Positions 33,090-41,989 of a DNA stretch of 50,486 nt are shown piece by piece (position 1 is the stretch's first letter; each line of letters begins with the position of its first letter). The position numbers and the translations under genes are program-made. Source of the stretch: SHWB01 sp050246875 (GTDB lineage Bacteria; Pseudomonadota; Alphaproteobacteria; UBA6615); NCBI GenBank assembly GCA_050246875.1, contig JBFWVF010000014.1, positions 1-50,486 of the forward strand. The letters run 5' to 3'. The notes beneath the pieces were generated by a model. That model searched no databases, was not told where the DNA came from, and saw only the letters and a program-made list of their open reading frames with translations.

Positions 33090-33932
33090 CTACTCCGCCG
33101 CGGCCTTGCCTTTCGCGGGGGGCGTATAGGGGCGGTCGTGGTCGAGCGAGGGCAGCCGGCGCCGTGCGGCGTCGACCTCGGCAGTGTCGATGTCGACGGT
33201 GAGGATACCGGTCTCACTGCCCAGCGAGGCGATCACCCTGCCCCACGGATCGACGGCGAGCGAATGGCCCCAGGTGCGGCGGCCGCGCGCGTGCTCGCCG
33301 GTCTGGGCGGCGGCCAGCACATAGGCGCCGCACTCGACGGCGCGGGCGCGCAGCAGCACCTCCCAGTGCGCCTCGCCGGTCGGCACGGTGAAGGCCGAGG
33401 GGATCAGCAGCACGCCGGCGCCGGCGCGCGCGAGGTCGCGGTAGAGGTGGGGAAAGCGCAGGTCGTAGCAGACGGTGAGGCCGAGCCGGGCCCAGGGCGT
33501 GTCGGCCCACACCGCCGCGCCACCCGGCGCCACCGTGCGCGACTCGCGGTAGGAGACGTCGAGTTCGACGTCGAACAGGTGGATCTTGTCGTAGCGCGCG
33601 GCGATGCCGCCGTCGGGCGCGAGGAGATAGCTGCGGTTCCAGATGCGTCGCCCGTCCTCGTGCAGCACGGCGAGGCTGCCGACGGCGAGCCAGGCGCCGG
33701 TCTCGCGGGCCAGCTCGCGGCAGGCGGCGAGCACCTCGTGCCGTTCCTCGGGCTTCGCCTTGGCGATCTTGGCCGCCTCGTCCGGCTCCAGCATGCCGGT
33801 GTTCTCCGGCGTGCAGATGAGGTCGGCCCCGGCGGCGCGGGCGGCCGGCACCATGTCGCGCAGCGCGGCGATGTTGGCGGCGGGCGTGGCCGCCGCGTTC
33901 ATCTGCAGCAGGGCGGCGCGGAAGCGGCTCAC
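33090..33932 (-). CDS. Nitrilase-superfamily carbon-nitrogen hydrolase
   Basis: The 280-residue protein has the nitrilase triad in order. The Glu is in ADLICTPENTGMLEPDEAAK near residue 43. The Lys is in ARYDKIHLFDVELDV near residue 113. The Cys is in LGLTVCYDLRFPHLYRDLAR near residue 152. The overall pattern matches the Nit1/Nit2 group, which in other organisms includes deaminated glutathione or omega-amidases. Its stop and start regions are tight with grxC, whose stop overlaps its ATG by four bases. Linkage to grxC fits thiol metabolism, as inference. Confidence 0.9.
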   Translation of the reverse strand: MSRFRAALLQMNAAATPAANIAALRDMVPAARAAGADLICTPENTGMLEPDEAAKIAKAKPEERHEVLAACRELARETGAWLAVGSLAVLHEDGRRIWNRSYLLAPDGGIAARYDKIHLFDVELDVSYRESRTVAPGGAAVWADTPWARLGLTVCYDLRFPHLYRDLARAGAGVLLIPSAFTVPTGEAHWEVLLRARAVECGAYVLAAAQTGEHARGRRTWGHSLAVDPWGRVIASLGSETGILTVDIDTAEVDAARRRLPSLDHDRPYTPPAKGKAAAE

Positions 33933-34195
33933 CGCGCGGCGAGACCCAGCTTCGGATCGAGGCCGCCGGCGCGGTCGAGGGCGTAGAGGTCGTCGCAGCC
34001 GCCGATATGCTCGCCGTCGATGAAGATCTGCGGCACGGTGCGCTTGCCGCCCGCGCGCTTCACCATTTCCTCGCGCCGGCCGGCCTCGGCGTCGACCTCG
34101 ATCTCCTGAAAATCGACGCCCTTCTGCGTCAGCAGGCGCTTGGCCGCGGCGCAGTAGCCGCAGAACATGCCGGTATAGATCTCGACCTTCGCCAT
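33929..34195 (-). CDS. grxC: Glutaredoxin 3
   Basis: The 88-residue protein starts MAKVEIYTGMFCGYCAAAKR, with a CGYC active site at residues 12-15. It has the glutathione-binding TVPQIF segment with its cis-proline and the GGCDDLYAL motif. It reduces disulfides with glutathione in the cytoplasm. An alternative ATG three codons upstream is possible. It overlaps the start of the amidase gene (ATGA) and lies 77 bases downstream of comF. Confidence 0.95.
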   Translation of the reverse strand: MAKVEIYTGMFCGYCAAAKRLLTQKGVDFQEIEVDAEAGRREEMVKRAGGKRTVPQIFIDGEHIGGCDDLYALDRAGGLDPKLGLAAR

Positions 34196-34272
34196 GGCGG
34201 CCATCCCGTTGGTTCGCGCCCGGAATGTAGGTCGCCGGCCGGTGGCGCGCCAGTGCTCCGGCCGCCGCCGGC

Positions 34273-35070
34273 CTAGCCCGACGGTGCCGGCACGCGGGCG
34301 AGGGTCAGCACGTCGACCCGCGCCGCGCCGGCGCGCAGCAGCACCCTGGCGCACTCGCCGACGGTGGCGCCGGTGGTCAGCACGTCGTCGACCAGCACGA
34401 TGCGGCGCCCGGCGATGGCGGCGGCCCGGCGCGGATGGACGGCGAAGGCGCCGGCGACGTTGCGCCGCCGGCCGGCGCGGCCGAGGCCGCCCTGCGGCCG
34501 CGTGCGGCGGTGGCGCACCAGCGCGTCGGGCAGGGCCTGCGGGCCGGCGGGCGCCAGCAGCCGCGCCAGCGCGTTGGCCATCAGGGCCGACTGGTTGAAG
34601 CGCCGCCGCGCCAGCCGCCAGCGGTTGAGCGGCACCGGCACGACAAGGTCGGCGTCGGCCAGTAGCTCGGCGCCGGCGCGCGCCAGCCAGCGCGCGAAGG
34701 CCGGCGCGGCGTGGGTGCGGTCGCCATGCTTGAAGCCGAGGACGAGGCGGCGGGCGACGTCGTCGTAGCGCATGGCGGCGCGGGCGCGGCGCCAAGGCGG
34801 CGGCCGGCGGGCGCATTCGGCGCAGACGGCGTCGCGCCCCTGGTCCCACTCGAAGGGCAGGCCGCAGGCCGCGCAGCAGGGCGCGCCGAGCCAGGATATG
34901 GCGGCCCAGCAGGGGGCGCAGACGCCGCCGCCCTCGCCCACCCCGGCACCGCAGGCGAGGCAGCGCGGCGGCAGCAGGGCATCGAGGACGCGGCCGGCGG
35001 CCCGCCGCAATGGGGAAAGCACGTCATCGCCGGGCCATCGAACGCCATACGACATGGCCATCATTGCCAT
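34273..35070 (-). CDS. comF: ComF-family phosphoribosyltransferase-like protein
   Basis: The 265-residue protein has the ComF layout. An N-terminal Cys-rich zinc region (LPPRCLACGAG through CAPCW, CCAACG and CAECARR) is followed by LGFKHGDRTHAAPAFARWLA. The PRPP-binding loop is GRRIVLVDDVLTTGATVGEC near residue 225. The function is linked to DNA uptake in some bacteria but unclear in others. Four in-frame ATGs cluster at 35055-35070; I give the longest. Confidence 0.92.
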   Translation of the reverse strand: MAMMAMSYGVRWPGDDVLSPLRRAAGRVLDALLPPRCLACGAGVGEGGGVCAPCWAAISWLGAPCCAACGLPFEWDQGRDAVCAECARRPPPWRRARAAMRYDDVARRLVLGFKHGDRTHAAPAFARWLARAGAELLADADLVVPVPLNRWRLARRRFNQSALMANALARLLAPAGPQALPDALVRHRRTRPQGGLGRAGRRRNVAGAFAVHPRRAAAIAGRRIVLVDDVLTTGATVGECARVLLRAGAARVDVLTLARVPAPSG

Positions 35071-35144
35071 GCGATACCGTCATTGTTGTCAATCGATGCG
35101 GCGAGCGCCTTTCCCCGGCTGGCCGGCCGGGTCATATAGAAGCG

Positions 35145-36080
35145 ATGTCGACGCCCGCCCCGCCCGCCACCGGCCCCGTGCCGGCCCCGTTCGACCGCGC
35201 GCTGGTGCGCCTGCGGCGGAACCGCGCGGCGGCGACGCTCGACCGCGCCGATTTCCTCTTCGCCGAAATCGCCGACCGCCTGGTCGAGCGGCTGGGCGAC
35301 GTGAAGCGCGACTTCCCGCGCGCCCTCGACCTCGGCTGCCGCGACGGCGCGCTCGCCCGGGCGCTGCTGGCGACCGGGCAGGTCGGCGGCGTCGTCGCCG
35401 CCGATCTTGCCCCGGCGATGGTGCGCCGGGCGCGGGCGGCGGGGCTCGCCGCCGTGGCGGCCGATGAAGAGGCCCTGCCCTTCGCCGACGGCAGCTTCGA
35501 CCTCGTCGCCAGCGTCTGCACGCTGGACGCGACCAACGACCTGCCCGGGGCGCTGGCGCAGCTCCGCCGCGCGCTCAGGCCGGACGGGCTGCTGCTGGCG
35601 GCGCTGTTCGGCGGCGCGACGCTGGCCGAGCTGCGCGACGCCTGGCTCGCCGCCGAGATCGCCGAAGAGGACGGCGCCGGCCCGCGCGTGGCGCCGTTCG
35701 TCGCCCTCGACATGGCGGCCGGGCTGCTGCAGCGCGCCGGCTTCGCGCTGCCGGTCGCCGACCTCGATACCATCACGGTCACGTATCCCGACGCGCTGGC
35801 GCTGATGCGCGATCTGCGCGCGATGGGCGCCGGCAACGCGCTGGCGCTGCGCCGGCGCACGCCGACGCGGCGCGCCACGCTCGCGCGCATGGTGGCCGAG
35901 TACGCCGCCCGCCATGCGACCGACGACGGCCGCGTGCGCGCCACCTTCGAGATCGTCTGGCTCGCCGGCTGGGCGCCGGCGCCGACGCAGCCGCGGGCGA
36001 AACCGCGCGGCAGCGCCACGGCGCGCCTCGCCGACGCGCTCGGCAGCACCGAACACACGACGGGCGAACGCCCGCGATGA
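35145..36080 (+). CDS. NDUFAF5/BioC-like class I methyltransferase
   Basis: The 311-residue protein resembles alphaproteobacterial relatives of the complex I assembly factor NDUFAF5. The opening is PFDRALVRLRRNRAAATLDR. The SAM motif is FPRALDLGCRDGALARALLA. DPxxL-like features follow (LDATNDLPGALAQLRRALRP and LLLAALFGGATLAELRDAWL). A signature C-terminal block is MRDLRAMGAGNALALRRRTP. The mitochondrial homologue hydroxylates an arginine of complex I; whether this one does is inference. BioC is the main alternative. Its start lies 75 bases from the divergent comF start. Confidence 0.82.
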   Translation: MSTPAPPATGPVPAPFDRALVRLRRNRAAATLDRADFLFAEIADRLVERLGDVKRDFPRALDLGCRDGALARALLATGQVGGVVAADLAPAMVRRARAAGLAAVAADEEALPFADGSFDLVASVCTLDATNDLPGALAQLRRALRPDGLLLAALFGGATLAELRDAWLAAEIAEEDGAGPRVAPFVALDMAAGLLQRAGFALPVADLDTITVTYPDALALMRDLRAMGAGNALALRRRTPTRRATLARMVAEYAARHATDDGRVRATFEIVWLAGWAPAPTQPRAKPRGSATARLADALGSTEHTTGERPR

Positions 36081-36089
36081 GGGGGTAAC

Positions 36090-36968
36090 GTGCAACCGCT
36101 CCAGGTCTTCGCCACCATCGCCGCCGCCTATCGCGACGTGTGGAACAGCCGCCGCGATCTGTTCCTGCTCGCCTACCTGCCGGCGCTGGCGGCGGCCTTC
36201 GCGCAGCTCGCCATCCTCGGCCCGTTCATCCCGACGCTGCGCCGCGTGATGCAGGCACGGCCGACGCCGGACATGGCACCCGAGGCGATGGCGGCGCTGC
36301 AGGGCGACCTGTCGACGGCGATGATGGTGATGCTGGCCTTCGGCCTCGTCTGGATTTCCTTCGGCGTGCTCTTCGCCGTGGCGTGGTACCGCCGCACGCT
36401 GCTGCCGGACGAGCGGCCGACGGTGGCCTCGGCGCTGGCCTGGCGCGGGCGGCACTGGCGCTTCCTCGCGCGCGTCGTGCAGCTCGGCCTCATCGCGCTG
36501 GTGGTGGTGTGGGTCGGCGGCGTGCTCGCCGCCAGCATCGGCGGCGCCGTGCTGTCGGCGGCCGGCGGCGGCAGCGCCGGGCTGTTCGCGCTCTTGCTGT
36601 GGATGGTGACGGCGCTGGTCGTCATGCGCCTCGCCATGGTCTTTCCCGCCACCGCCATCGACGTGCCGTGCAACCTGCAGCGCTCGTGGCGCATGACGCG
36701 CGGGCGCGCCGGCGCGCTGTTCATCATCGTGCTCGCCGCCGTGCTGCCGATGCTCGCCCTGCAGCTCACCTTCGAGCTGAACCTCGCCATCGCGCTGGGG
36801 CCGGAGACGCTCTACGCGACGCTGCCGCTGTTCTTCCTCGTGGCGCTGGGCGAACAGGCCATCGCCTTCATCGGCTGGGCCCTGCTCGCCTCCGCCCTGT
36901 CGATCGTCTGGCGCGCGCTGGGCGGCGAGACACCGGGCGGCGTGGCGGTGCCGGTGCCGCGGGAGTAA
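36090..36968 (+). CDS. Integral membrane protein of unknown function
   Basis: The 292-residue protein starts at a GTG nine bases after the methyltransferase stop, with GAGGGGG upstream. It has about five or six hydrophobic segments. They include LFLLAYLPALAAAFAQLAIL, MMVMLAFGLVWISFGVLFAV, LGLIALVVVWVGGVLAASIG, GLFALLLWMVTALVVMRLAM and ALFIIVLAAVLPMLALQLTF. A conserved-looking PCNLQRSWRMTRGRAG turn sits between helices. No transport motif is recognisable. It probably belongs to an operon with the methyltransferase. Confidence 0.78.
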   Translation: MQPLQVFATIAAAYRDVWNSRRDLFLLAYLPALAAAFAQLAILGPFIPTLRRVMQARPTPDMAPEAMAALQGDLSTAMMVMLAFGLVWISFGVLFAVAWYRRTLLPDERPTVASALAWRGRHWRFLARVVQLGLIALVVVWVGGVLAASIGGAVLSAAGGGSAGLFALLLWMVTALVVMRLAMVFPATAIDVPCNLQRSWRMTRGRAGALFIIVLAAVLPMLALQLTFELNLAIALGPETLYATLPLFFLVALGEQAIAFIGWALLASALSIVWRALGGETPGGVAVPVPRE

Positions 36969-37046
36969 TTCCGTCGGCATGACGCGGCCGAAACCAGTGA
37001 CATAGGCAGAAAGTGCACTGTCACCGGTGTCCGGCCGTTTTGTGCG

Positions 37047-38321
37047 TCATTCAGGACTCGCCCAGACCGGCAGCGCGTCGAGATATTTCAGCTCCTCTCG
37101 GACTATGGGATCGAGCGCTTCGGGCAAGAGGTGTCGAAGCATCGACCATTCTTGCGACCGTTCGTCCGCCTGAGCCTTGCTCCGGTAGCGACGTAGATGC
37201 TCTCCGACCTTGGTCTTGAGCAGTCCGGCCTTTGCCGTGTTCCCTATCAATCGCGTCAGCAAATCGGTGTAGCCACCGAAGGTGCCGGCATGCAGGTAGG
37301 TATTGAGCATCCCCCGGATGTTCTGGTGTCCGCTCGCATAGTTGCGGTCCGTCCCGTTGGCCGCCGCGACGATCGAAAAGGCCGCCGCCACAAGCAAGCT
37401 CTGAGTACGTTCGAGGCCGTGCAACGGAGTCTCATGGTCCCATTTGGAGAGGCTGCTGAACCACGGCCGGCGTCGCTGTTCAATGTCCGCGAGGAGCGGT
37501 GCCACGATCCGATCTTCAAGATAAGGGAGCTTCGACCTCGGGACGGTCAGCTTGTCGAACCGAACGAGCCGCGGCGGGTCGAAGGTACTACCGCTCCGCA
37601 GATAGCAACTCAAAACGAGCGTGCTTTGCTCCTTCGAAGCCGCGACCGCGGCCGGGTCCAGGACAAAGGCGTTCCCCCGATGTCGGCGAATGACATCGAG
37701 GAAGCTCTGCTGCACTTGGGCCTTCGTGTCGACACCGAACAAAATCCAAAGCAGCGGTATCCCTTCTCGTTCATAGTGTTTGCAGCGGGCCGAAATCTCC
37801 GTTTGGAAGGTGTTTGACATCTGGAATTCGATAGCGAAGGCGCCGAAGCTTCGCCACTCGACATAGACATCTGGGAAGCGGCCATGTGCCGTTTCCGTCG
37901 GCGGCAGATACTCCGCCACCGTATGCCTAGCATGACGCGGGTCGAGGGCGACGAGTGCCGCCACTTGCTCGCACATCATCCGATGGAAATCCGATTCCTG
38001 CCGACCCCGATACTGAGCTGCCCGAACATCGTCGGGCGCCAAGTTACGGCCGTGATGCCATGGGCAGTTCGGATCGTTGCCGCTGTAATGTGCGAACAGG
38101 GGAAGGCTGACGCCGCGTCGCCGCGCTGTCCTGATGTAGACGTTGCCGTTGCAGGCTAGGCAACGGGCGATAATGCCATCATTGCCCTGTCTGCGGTCCG
38201 TGATCCGGTCGCGCAACAGACCCCAAGTGTCTTCCGGCATTCCGACCAAGTCTTGAGCCGTCACCGGGCCGATGTCTTCGACCAGGGCCGCTTCGACGAT
38301 CCGTTGGACCTTCCTTCCCAT
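37047..38321 (-). CDS. CoiA-like PD-(D/E)XK nuclease (DUF6035-like)
   Basis: The 424-residue protein has an N-terminal zinc-binding region (ARCLACNGNVYIRT; HYSGNDPNCPWHHGRN), typical of competence protein CoiA relatives. The nuclease core is ETAHGRFPDVYVEWRSFGAF then AIEFQMSNTFQTEI, giving Asp and Glu-x-Gln in place of Glu-x-Lys, as in CoiA. ARCKHYEREGIPLLWILFG is also characteristic. The C-terminal 150 residues are family-specific. CoiA acts in natural transformation, while such proteins on islands may act in defence. Composition is lower in GC than the flanking host genes, pointing to acquisition by transfer. Confidence 0.8.
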   Translation of the reverse strand: MGRKVQRIVEAALVEDIGPVTAQDLVGMPEDTWGLLRDRITDRRQGNDGIIARCLACNGNVYIRTARRRGVSLPLFAHYSGNDPNCPWHHGRNLAPDDVRAAQYRGRQESDFHRMMCEQVAALVALDPRHARHTVAEYLPPTETAHGRFPDVYVEWRSFGAFAIEFQMSNTFQTEISARCKHYEREGIPLLWILFGVDTKAQVQQSFLDVIRRHRGNAFVLDPAAVAASKEQSTLVLSCYLRSGSTFDPPRLVRFDKLTVPRSKLPYLEDRIVAPLLADIEQRRRPWFSSLSKWDHETPLHGLERTQSLLVAAAFSIVAAANGTDRNYASGHQNIRGMLNTYLHAGTFGGYTDLLTRLIGNTAKAGLLKTKVGEHLRRYRSKAQADERSQEWSMLRHLLPEALDPIVREELKYLDALPVWASPE

Positions 38322-38347
38322 GCTGGCGGAATTCCACCTTGTACTCT

Positions 38348-38848
38348 CTATATTGAGTAATGCTTTTTGAGGAATGGAGATTTATTAAGATACGGGCGGC
38401 GGTGAATATTATCGTAAATAGCAATATATGTGATGCGTCTTTTTAGAAAATGGCGCAGTGATTCTTCCACGAAATACCGGACGGTAACGCTTTCTCCAGG
38501 AGACAATTTATGGGGAATATTATCCTCGTGGGCCGACACAAGAATAGAGTGTGTCTGATAAAATCGAATATATCTACATATCGGGAATCGAAACGTTACG
38601 AATTCACATTTTGTAACTGTAAGCGGTCTATCACCTGTATTTGTGATAAAAACTGCGACGAACTCCCTAATTTTCTGTTCCCCAACCGGGACACCAGTCA
38701 CTAGCTCTAGCGCTAGTGACACCCGAATTCTCAGGCGTCCTCCGGCATTTAAGTACGTAACCACTTGCCATGTTAAACTGGCCGCTGCGAGAATCGCCGC
38801 AAACAAGGCTACCGGATCAAGGGATGTCTGCAGGGAAAAGTCGATCAT
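38348..38848 (-). CDS. Hypothetical membrane-anchored protein
   Basis: The 166-residue protein has one N-terminal hydrophobic helix (LDPVALFAAILAAASLTWQV), then a beta-rich extracytoplasmic or cytoplasmic domain (IREFVAVFITNTGDRPLTVT and SPGESVTVRYFVEE). The composition is markedly AT-rich. Its ATG is only six bases after the stop of a mutT 3' remnant on the same strand. It ends 26 bases from the start of the CoiA-like gene, so the two are probably cotranscribed. The function is unknown. Confidence 0.65.
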   Translation of the reverse strand: MIDFSLQTSLDPVALFAAILAAASLTWQVVTYLNAGGRLRIRVSLALELVTGVPVGEQKIREFVAVFITNTGDRPLTVTKCEFVTFRFPICRYIRFYQTHSILVSAHEDNIPHKLSPGESVTVRYFVEESLRHFLKRRITYIAIYDNIHRRPYLNKSPFLKKHYSI

Positions 38849-38854
38849 TTGCGC

Positions 38855-38931
38855 CTACAGCAAATCCCTGAACTGCGCGACCAACGGTACGTCGGCGGGG
38901 GCATGGGGTAGTCGGCGAGGCGGGCGGGGCG
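38855..38931 (-). pseudogene. Remnant of the 3' end of mutT
   Basis: About 77 bases match the last 25 codons and stop of the intact mutT at 42296-42757. The first two-thirds, next to GCGGGG, is nearly identical. It has a one-base deletion near PMPPADV, then a tail read as VPLVAQFRDLL and stop, with many codon changes. It is adjacent on its other side to the repeat sequence CGAAGGGTAAGGGGTTACGG, which also occurs near mutT. It has no start and cannot be expressed as MutT. Confidence 0.85.
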
Positions 38932-39032
38932 CGAAGGGTAAGGGGTTACGGTGATGGGCGGGAGACGTGATCCTAGAAATTCATGTTAATGCATTCATTC
39001 GCCAGGGTAGGCGGGAATTTGGGGGCTCATCA

Positions 39033-39290
39033 ATGATTGCAGCGCAAACAGTTTCAGCCGTGTTCGCGCTTGCAGCGGCCGTGTTTTGGTTCCTGTCTTT
39101 GCGAGCCAAACTACCAAAGGCGATTGAAACAATCGACTTCGGGAGCGGTGCGGACGATTTGGATCTGCTAACGAGAGGATTGCACAAACAGAGCCAATTG
39201 AGCGCCATAGCGGCCTTTTGCGCCGGAATCTCTGCGTTAGCCCAATTTGTCGCAATCGCTATATCGATCGCGTATGGCATCGACGCCTAG
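39033..39290 (+). CDS. Small two-helix membrane protein
   Basis: The 85-residue protein (MIAAQTVSAVFALAAAVFWF at the start) has a hydrophobic helix at each end (second: AAFCAGISALAQFVAIAISI) and a polar middle. An upstream in-frame start at 38967 would add 22 residues. The ribosome-binding site is weak. The composition is AT-rich, as in the rest of this insertion. Such small membrane proteins of unknown function are common in islands. Confidence 0.55.
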   Translation: MIAAQTVSAVFALAAAVFWFLSLRAKLPKAIETIDFGSGADDLDLLTRGLHKQSQLSAIAAFCAGISALAQFVAIAISIAYGIDA

Positions 39291-39459
39291 CCGCGATCCA
39301 ACGCTTACGTTCAACTTCTACTTGGATTTCGATTCATTCTTTTCATTGAAATTTTCCTAGGATTCAGTTGAGAGAGCGTAATGAACGGCCTGAGTAGGGG
39401 CCGACCGTGCTCCTGCTCATTGGAGTTTTTGGCTGTCCGGTTCGCCAACGGGGTACGCT

Positions 39460-40320
39460 ATGCCCAAAGACACAATTTCCAAGGACGCCCGTAGTCGCCG
39501 TATCTGCATCTTTTGCGGGGGTAACAGCGGCAGTCGCATCACTAAAGAACATATCTTTGGCGAATGGCTAAAGAAATTCTTTCCGCGCGACGAAACGACA
39601 ACTCATAAGTCCTTCTATATCGAGTGGCCCGACGAATCGGGCCCGCGGCCGGCTCGCGAAAAATGGACACAAGGACAGGGTCACGTCGGCTCCAAGAAGC
39701 TTCTGGTGCTCTGTCGCCTGTGCAACAACGAACGCCTTAGTGGACTCGAAGATCGGGCGAGGAGCGCCCTTCCACCTCTGATCGTGGGCGACCGCTCGAA
39801 CCTTCCGCCCGCCGAGCAAAGTGTGCTCGCCACCTGGGCGGCAAAAACCGCGATGGTGGTCGAGCACTCCAAGCCTATCGATTCGGGCATTCCGCAAGAA
39901 GCTCGCTCTTGGCTCTTGGCCAACATGACGCCTCCGTCAGAAAAGTGGTTTGTTTGGATCGCCGCCTATGGCGGCAAGAAGTGGCGCGATCTGTCGATCT
40001 ACCAGAGCCGCGTGGGGCTAAGCGATGCGCCCGTCAGCCGCCCGAGCGCTGCGCCGCACTACGCGCAGGCGACTACCTTCGGCCTCGGGCGCGTCCTGTT
40101 CTGCGTTGTCAGCAGCGACTCGCCTGCCATTGAAATCTTCCGGGGCCGCGAAACCGAGGGTGTGTTTCAAATCTGGCCCCCGCAGGATCGCTCGATCCTC
40201 TGGCCACCCCGCCGTGTCCTGAACGACGACGAAGCTAATGCCATTTCCAACATTCTGGAGAACTCCCGCGCTTTCGATCACAGCCTCGACCCGGGCGCAA
40301 ATTGGACATTCGCGTTCTAG
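39460..40320 (+). CDS. HNH-type protein of the insertion
   Basis: The 286-residue protein carries an HNH-like zinc finger at about residues 15-95. CIFCGGNSGSRITKEHIFGE holds the first Cys pair and the Glu-His, and VLCRLCNNERLSGLEDRAR the second Cys pair and Asn. This layout is common in bacterial HNH nucleases of unknown specificity. The rest of the protein has no recognisable domain (LWPPRRVLNDDEANAISNIL near the end). It stands alone on the plus strand, and its AT-richer composition than the flanking core genes points to transfer. A defence role is possible. Confidence 0.75.
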   Translation: MPKDTISKDARSRRICIFCGGNSGSRITKEHIFGEWLKKFFPRDETTTHKSFYIEWPDESGPRPAREKWTQGQGHVGSKKLLVLCRLCNNERLSGLEDRARSALPPLIVGDRSNLPPAEQSVLATWAAKTAMVVEHSKPIDSGIPQEARSWLLANMTPPSEKWFVWIAAYGGKKWRDLSIYQSRVGLSDAPVSRPSAAPHYAQATTFGLGRVLFCVVSSDSPAIEIFRGRETEGVFQIWPPQDRSILWPPRRVLNDDEANAISNILENSRAFDHSLDPGANWTFAF

Positions 40321-40643
40321 AAATTCCAGTGGAACCGATGTGGCTGCCCTACGCGCGCCCCGTCCTGCACCGTCCCCAACCCCTCACCCTTCGCGCGCTA
40401 GGCTCGCTCCGCTCGCCAAGGCGCGAAGCCCTCTCCCTCCGGGAGAGGTGAAAAAATGGCGGGCGGGGAGGTGCCGGGCGGGGTGGCGGTGGCGCGGGAG
40501 GCATCATGCCGCGCGGGGCTCGGGCGCCCCGCGTCCCGCCTTCTTGCCTGAACCGCGCGAAACGGCGTAACCAGCGCCGGAGCGCGGGTCCGCAGCGGAC
40601 GAAAGTCCGGGGGCCGGGCGCCTTGCGTCCCACACATCGCGCA
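40321..40643. repeat. Intergenic region with CCCTCACCC / CCCTCTCCC...GGGAGAGG repeat
   Basis: The gap of about 365 bases before the MFS gene has no credible gene. At 40380-40450 it holds the house-keeping repeat of this genome. CCCCTCACCCTTCGCGCGC leads into CTCCGCTCGCCAAGGCGCGA, then CCCTCTCCCTCCGGGAGAGG forms a hairpin. Similar units occur at about 41990-42260, 44118-44225 and 50443-50486. Confidence 0.75.
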
Positions 40644-40665
40644 GGCCCCGACCGAGGTCGGGGCC
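40644..40665. repeat. GC-rich hairpin upstream of the MFS gene
   Basis: GGCCCCGACC, GA and GGTCGGGGCC form a perfect inverted repeat about 20 bases before the MFS start. There is no T-run. It could be a repetitive palindrome or a structure affecting the MFS leader. Confidence 0.6.
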
Positions 40666-40685
40666 GTGCCGGCCGGTACGGATTC

Positions 40686-41972
40686 ATGAACGCTCCCGTT
40701 TCAGGCGACACTCCCGGCGGTGCCGGCGACCCGGCGCCCGACAGCCGCTCCTACGCCGCGCTGCGCTATCCCGCCGCGCGCACCTACCTGCTGTTCGCGG
40801 CGCTGGCGATGATGGCCGACCATGTCGAGCACGCCATCAGCTACTGGATCATCTTCACCAAGTTCGACTCGCCGGCGCTGGCCGGCTTCGCGGTGATCTC
40901 GCACTGGGTGCCGTTCCTGCTCGGCTCGATCTGGGCCGGCGCGCTGGCCGACCGCTTCGACCCGCGCCGCATCATCCAGATCGGCATGGCGCTGTTCATG
41001 GCGGTGTCGCTCGGCTGGGGCCTGCTGTTCGCCACCGACAGCCTGCAGCAGTGGCACGCCGGCATCCTGCTGATCGCCCATGGCTGCGCCGGCGCCCTGT
41101 GGGCGCCCGCCAGCCAGGTGCTGATCCACCAGATCGTCGGCACGCGGCAACTGCAGAGCGGCATCCGCCTGATGGCGACGTCGCTGACGCTGGGCATGCT
41201 GATGGGGCCGGCCGTCGGCGGCGCGCTGCTGATCAACCTCGGCCCGGCCGCCGGCATCGTCGTCAACGCCGCCATCTACCTGCCGCTGCTGCTCTGGCTG
41301 GTGCGCAACCCGGCCTGGAGCCGCAGCGCCGAGGCGCGGCCGGCGAGCGGCCGCATGACCTCCTACCGCGACCTGTTCGCCACGCTGCGGCAGATCTCGG
41401 GCGTGCCGGTGGTGCTGGCGATGACGCTGCTCGCCGGCCTGTCGGCGGCGCTGGTCGGCGTCGGCTACCACCCGAACCTGCCGGAATTCGCCCGCGACTT
41501 CGGTTTCGGCTTCGACGGCTTCCGCTACACGCTGCTGCTGACCGCCTACGCCGCCGGCGCCGTGCTGGCGGGCCTCGTGCTGGAGGCGCGCCAGCTGCTG
41601 GCGACGCAGCCGCGCACCGCCGTCATCCTCGCCATCCTGTGGTGCGCCGCCATCGGCAGCTTCGCCGTCGTCGCCGACTACACGGTGGCGATCGCCCTGC
41701 TGCTGTGCGCCGGCTTCTTCGAGCTGGCCTTCGTCTCGATGGCGCGCACGCTGGCCCAGCTCGCGGCGCCGGCGCACATGCGCGGGCGCGCCATCGGCCT
41801 GTTCAACGTCGGCGCGCTGGGCTTCCGCACCTTCAGCGGCATCACCATCGGCTTCGGCGGCGGTATCATCGGCATCCACTGGTCGCTGGGGCTCAGCGCC
41901 GCGGCGCTGTTCGTCGTGCTGCTGGCGCTGCTGGCGTGGACCTGGCGCGTGACCTACCCGGCGACGGCGTGA
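40686..41972 (+). CDS. Major facilitator superfamily transporter (MFS_3 / EntS-like type)
   Basis: The 428-residue protein has about 12 hydrophobic segments. The loop 2-3 motif is GSIWAGALADRFDPRRIIQI, the MFS motif A in a G-x-x-x-D-R-x form. The mid-protein loop is SEARPASGRMTSYRDLFATL. The C-terminal half includes IALLLCAGFFELAFVSMART and HMRGRAIGLFNVGALGFRTF. The pattern resembles the MFS_3 group of exporters, including enterobactin exporters. The substrate is unknown. The ATG at 40686 is preferred over the upstream low-complexity extension. Confidence 0.87.
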   Translation: MNAPVSGDTPGGAGDPAPDSRSYAALRYPAARTYLLFAALAMMADHVEHAISYWIIFTKFDSPALAGFAVISHWVPFLLGSIWAGALADRFDPRRIIQIGMALFMAVSLGWGLLFATDSLQQWHAGILLIAHGCAGALWAPASQVLIHQIVGTRQLQSGIRLMATSLTLGMLMGPAVGGALLINLGPAAGIVVNAAIYLPLLLWLVRNPAWSRSAEARPASGRMTSYRDLFATLRQISGVPVVLAMTLLAGLSAALVGVGYHPNLPEFARDFGFGFDGFRYTLLLTAYAAGAVLAGLVLEARQLLATQPRTAVILAILWCAAIGSFAVVADYTVAIALLLCAGFFELAFVSMARTLAQLAAPAHMRGRAIGLFNVGALGFRTFSGITIGFGGGIIGIHWSLGLSAAALFVVLLALLAWTWRVTYPATA

Positions 41973-41989
41973 GCGGCGGGTAACGCCCC

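Noticed and set aside
38933..39032. Longer start (38967) for the small membrane protein
   Set aside because: The extension lacks a ribosome-binding site and adds a charged tail ahead of the first membrane helix; the ATG at 39033 is more likely.
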